A stretch of 6,232 nt of DNA from an uncultured Eubacteriales bacterium (GTDB lineage: Bacteria; Bacillota; Clostridia; Oscillospirales; Oscillospiraceae). A program made the translations under genes and the position numbers. Below are positions 4,870-6,232 of this stretch, in pieces; the stretch's first letter is position 1, and each line of letters begins with the position of its first letter. The DNA lies in contig URPA01000084.1 in the NCBI GenBank assembly GCA_900549545.1, forward strand, positions 1 through 6,232. The letters are read 5' to 3'. Under the pieces are notes generated by a model, which saw only the letters and a program-made list of their open reading frames with translations, was not told the origin of the DNA and did no database searches.

Positions 4870-5655
4870 ATGGAGCAATACAAAAGAGCAGTTGAAATGT
4901 GGCAGAATTGGCGCGTTCAGTCCTGCGCGGACATTGACATGCGGCTTGACAGCTTCCGCGTTCTGTTCGCCTATCACTCCGGGAAAATTGAGAATGACGA
5001 AATAAGCTATAACGACACCCGCGAAATTTTTGAAAACGGCAAAGTTATTGCGTATACCGGCAGCCCCCGCGCGATTTTTGAGCAGCAGAATCAGAAACTG
5101 TGCTATGAGGTTCTCAAGGGCAAAATTGCCGTCAAAGAGCCGCTGAGTCTGGAGCTTGTCCGGGAAATTCACCGCATTCTGACCAGCGGAACTTATGACG
5201 AGCGGCGCTATATCGACAACGGCGAGCGCCCCGGAGAATTTAAAAAGCACGATTATGTCACAGGCATCAACGAAGTCGGCTCCGCGCCGGAGGATGTTGA
5301 GCATGATTTGTCAGAGCTGATTGATGAGGTAATGGAAATCGGAGCGTCCGCGCCCATGAAGGCGGGAGCGTATCTCCATGCCCGCTTTGAGTATATCCAT
5401 CCCTTTGCCGACGGGAATGGCCGGGTCGGCAGAACATTGCTCAACTACTGGCTGATGATAAATAATTATCCGCCGCTCGTGGTCTATGAGGAGGACAGAA
5501 AGGCTTACTATGGGGCTCTGCGTGCTTATGACGAGGACGAGGATTTGCAGCCCTTGACCGCTTTTCTGGAGGCGGAAACCGTCAAGGCATGGTCGCGGTA
5601 TCTTGAGGATGGTTCCGCGCCCATATCCCGCAAAGGACTTGCGGATTTTTTCTGA
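4870..5655 (+). CDS. Fic-domain protein AMP transferase with built-in inhibitory helix (class II)
   Basis: A 261-residue cytoplasmic Fic protein. The catalytic motif HPFADGNGRVGR is complete at residues 177-188 (H177 catalytic base, D181 metal ligand, G182-N183-G184-R185 anion hole, R188). Such enzymes move AMP from ATP to a hydroxyl on a target protein. Residues 37-42, SGKIEN, match the inhibitory motif S/T-x-x-x-E-G/N, with E41 as the residue that blocks ATP binding; its N-terminal location makes this class II, self-inhibited. A flap-like segment with GEFKKHDYVTG lies at 122-132. The C-terminal 50 residues are helical and acidic. The ATG at 4870 is supported by GGGAGGG (4859-4865), 4 nt away; an in-frame ATG at 4795 would lie upstream of the promoter. 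The next gene follows by 16 nt, so the two are co-transcribed. The target protein is unknown. All key residues are present, so activity is expected once inhibition is relieved. Confidence 0.93.
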   Translation: MEQYKRAVEMWQNWRVQSCADIDMRLDSFRVLFAYHSGKIENDEISYNDTREIFENGKVIAYTGSPRAIFEQQNQKLCYEVLKGKIAVKEPLSLELVREIHRILTSGTYDERRYIDNGERPGEFKKHDYVTGINEVGSAPEDVEHDLSELIDEVMEIGASAPMKAGAYLHARFEYIHPFADGNGRVGRTLLNYWLMINNYPPLVVYEEDRKAYYGALRAYDEDEDLQPLTAFLEAETVKAWSRYLEDGSAPISRKGLADFF

Positions 5656-5657
5656 AG

Positions 5658-5664
5658 AAGGAGG
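5658..5664 (+). promoter_or_regulatory. Consensus ribosome binding site deciding the start of the coiled-coil gene
   Basis: AAGGAGG lies 7 nt before ATG 5672, an ideal match. It rules out the longer in-frame ATG at 5603, which would overlap the Fic gene by 53 nt. Confidence 0.85.
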
Positions 5665-5671
5665 CACTAAA

Positions 5672-6013
5672 ATGAAGTTAAAGGGCTCGAAATTATGTAA
5701 ACCAAACGTGAACGAGGAAATACAGGTAGCCGAGCTGCTGCGCGCGGCAAAGCCCGGCGGGTACAAGCTCATTCAGCTTGTGCGCAAGGTGGATTTCAAG
5801 AAGCTCGGCATCGCCGCCGGGGCCGCCGCCGTCGTTGCTTCTGCCGCAAGCGTGACGGGAAGATATAAATTTTACCGCAGCATCACCGCGGCAGAGCTTA
5901 AAAAGCAGCTTGCCACGGTCAACAAAAAGCTCGATGAGCTTCAGGCGCAGAACGCAGCCATGCAGGCCGAGCTCGAGCGCCTGAGCGCGAAAGAGCAGGA
6001 GGAGAAACAGTAA
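5672..6013 (+). CDS. Small protein with Ala-rich hydrophobic segment and C-terminal coiled coil, partner gene of Fic
   Basis: A 113-residue protein I do not recognise. Residues 1-44 are basic (RKVDFKK just before the hydrophobic part). Residues 45-62 (GIAAGAAAVVASAASVTG) form an Ala-rich hydrophobic stretch that could be one membrane helix, though it is weakly hydrophobic. Residues 71-113 form a coiled coil with heptads filled at L80, V83, L87, L90, N94, M97, L101, L104; the Asn at an a position is typical of parallel two-stranded zippers. Positive residues flank the hydrophobic part on both sides, so membrane orientation is unclear. It begins 16 nt after the Fic stop with an excellent ribosome site, so it is part of the Fic operon. 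It may bring Fic to the membrane, be its target, or simply be a passenger gene. It does not look like the small Fic antitoxins of class I, which carry the inhibitory motif; that motif is absent here and already present in Fic. Confidence 0.7.
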   Translation: MKLKGSKLCKPNVNEEIQVAELLRAAKPGGYKLIQLVRKVDFKKLGIAAGAAAVVASAASVTGRYKFYRSITAAELKKQLATVNKKLDELQAQNAAMQAELERLSAKEQEEKQ

Positions 6014-6121
6014 CTTCACAGTGCATTTAAGAGAGTGCACATTGACGAGGCGGAATGAGGCCATGAGCTGCGGACTAACTCCAAAGCAAACCAGCCCCCC
6101 TATCGTCAAGCCGCTTTGCGT

Positions 6122-6152
6122 CTTGCCACTTCCCCCTCGAGGGGGAAGCAAG
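6122..6152. repeat. Perfect 20-bp palindrome with extended arms
   Basis: CTTCCCCCTC-GAGGGGGAAG (6129-6148) is a perfect 20-bp palindrome with no loop. Outer CTTG (6122-6125) and CAAG (6149-6152) extend it with a 3-nt bulge on the left. It resembles, from memory, dispersed intergenic palindromes in Oscillospiraceae genomes. It could also act as a terminator for the Fic operon, but no T-run follows on either side. Confidence 0.65.
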
Positions 6153-6202
6153 TGAGCGCAGTGGTTATCTTGCGCTTTCTCTCAAAATCTGCTCTATCCA
6201 AT

Positions 6203-6226
6203 GGCTCCCTTGTGTAAAGGGAGCTG
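6203..6226 (-). repeat. GC-rich hairpin repeat, right copy
   Basis: GCTCCCTT (6204-6211) and AAGGGAGC (6217-6224) form an 8-bp stem around GTGTA. Read on the minus strand it gives CAGCTCCCT-N7-AGGGAGCC, the same unit as 53-75 on the plus strand, so the two copies face opposite ways. The bases after it (TGGCACCG) fit the start of a longer repeat that would continue beyond the window; that continuation is inferred. Confidence 0.65.
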
Positions 6227-6232
6227 GCACCG

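Larger units (their letters stand above)
6014..6232. other. Non-coding tail with hairpin repeats
   Basis: No gene is supported here. GTGCA/TGCAC arms (6021-6025 and 6036-6040) form a weak hairpin 7 nt after the coiled-coil stop, without a T-run, so no clear terminator for the Fic operon is seen. CAAAGC (6082-6087) and GCTTTG (6113-6118) are inverted arms of doubtful meaning. A perfect palindrome (6129-6148) and a hairpin repeat (6203-6226) follow. Confidence 0.6.

Noticed and set aside
4729..5304. 191-codon minus-strand open frame opposite the Fic gene
   Set aside because: It lies opposite the conserved Fic coding frame and both promoters; it is a shadow frame with no family features.
4870..6013. 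Classic Fic toxin-antitoxin pair (class I FicT/FicA-like)
   Set aside because: The inhibitory motif is inside Fic itself, and the second gene lies downstream and lacks that motif, so the standard antitoxin arrangement does not apply.
5693..6151. 152-codon minus-strand open frame opposite the coiled-coil gene
   Set aside because: It is a mirror of the plus-strand gene, which has an ideal ribosome site and clear heptads, and it crosses the 20-bp palindrome.
1..6232. CRISPR array, tRNA, rRNA, integrase or transposase
   Set aside because: No regularly spaced direct repeats, no tRNA cloverleaf or rRNA segment, and no recombinase motifs were seen on either strand.

Overview
The window looks like a piece of a Clostridia (Bacillota) chromosome, probably a gut Oscillospiraceae-type organism. 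The grounds are the protein families (XRE regulator, ECF sigma factor with a DUF4367-type anti-sigma partner, small zinc-ribbon protein, compact SLC13/CitMHS-like permease, Fic enzyme), the strong GGAGG-type ribosome sites, and short GC-rich hairpin repeats near both ends of a kind I recall from that group. No rRNA, tRNA, CRISPR array, integrase or transposase was found. The lineage is an inference, not a database result.

Layout, left to right. Bases 1-410 are non-coding. They hold a hairpin repeat, an AT-rich inverted repeat, and two copies of an operator-like palindrome (ATATGAA-N6-TTCATRT) upstream of a single-gene XRE-type regulator (411-758), which is closed by a rho-independent terminator (768-800). 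Next comes a cell-envelope signalling cluster: an ECF sigma-factor gene that is broken (863-1290; the middle of region 2 is missing and the reading frame changes), an intact single-pass DUF4367 anti-sigma-like membrane protein (1355-2221), and a small secreted protein 3 nt later (2225-2653). A strong terminator (2686-2728) ends the cluster. The anti-sigma-like protein therefore seems to have lost its local sigma partner.

A small zinc-ribbon gene (2868-3119) follows. It runs tail-to-tail into, and overlaps by 4 nt, a minus-strand two-gene unit that is visibly more GC-rich: a MutT/NUDIX hydrolase (4225-4695) and an SLC13/CitMHS-like permease (3116-4228), coupled through a GTGA overlap and driven by a near-consensus promoter (4726-4754). 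Divergent from that unit, an extended -10 promoter (near 4837) drives a Fic-domain AMP transferase carrying its own N-terminal inhibitory motif (4870-5655). With it, 16 nt downstream, is a 113-residue protein with an Ala-rich hydrophobic segment and a C-terminal leucine-zipper-like coiled coil (5672-6013). The last 219 bases are non-coding and hold two hairpin repeats, the final one close to the window edge.

The points most worth following are the decayed sigma gene beside an intact anti-sigma/secreted-protein pair, the duplicated operator in front of the XRE gene, and the Fic plus coiled-coil gene pair. I see no clear evidence of a wholly new system; the Fic pair is the best candidate for an undescribed partnership.
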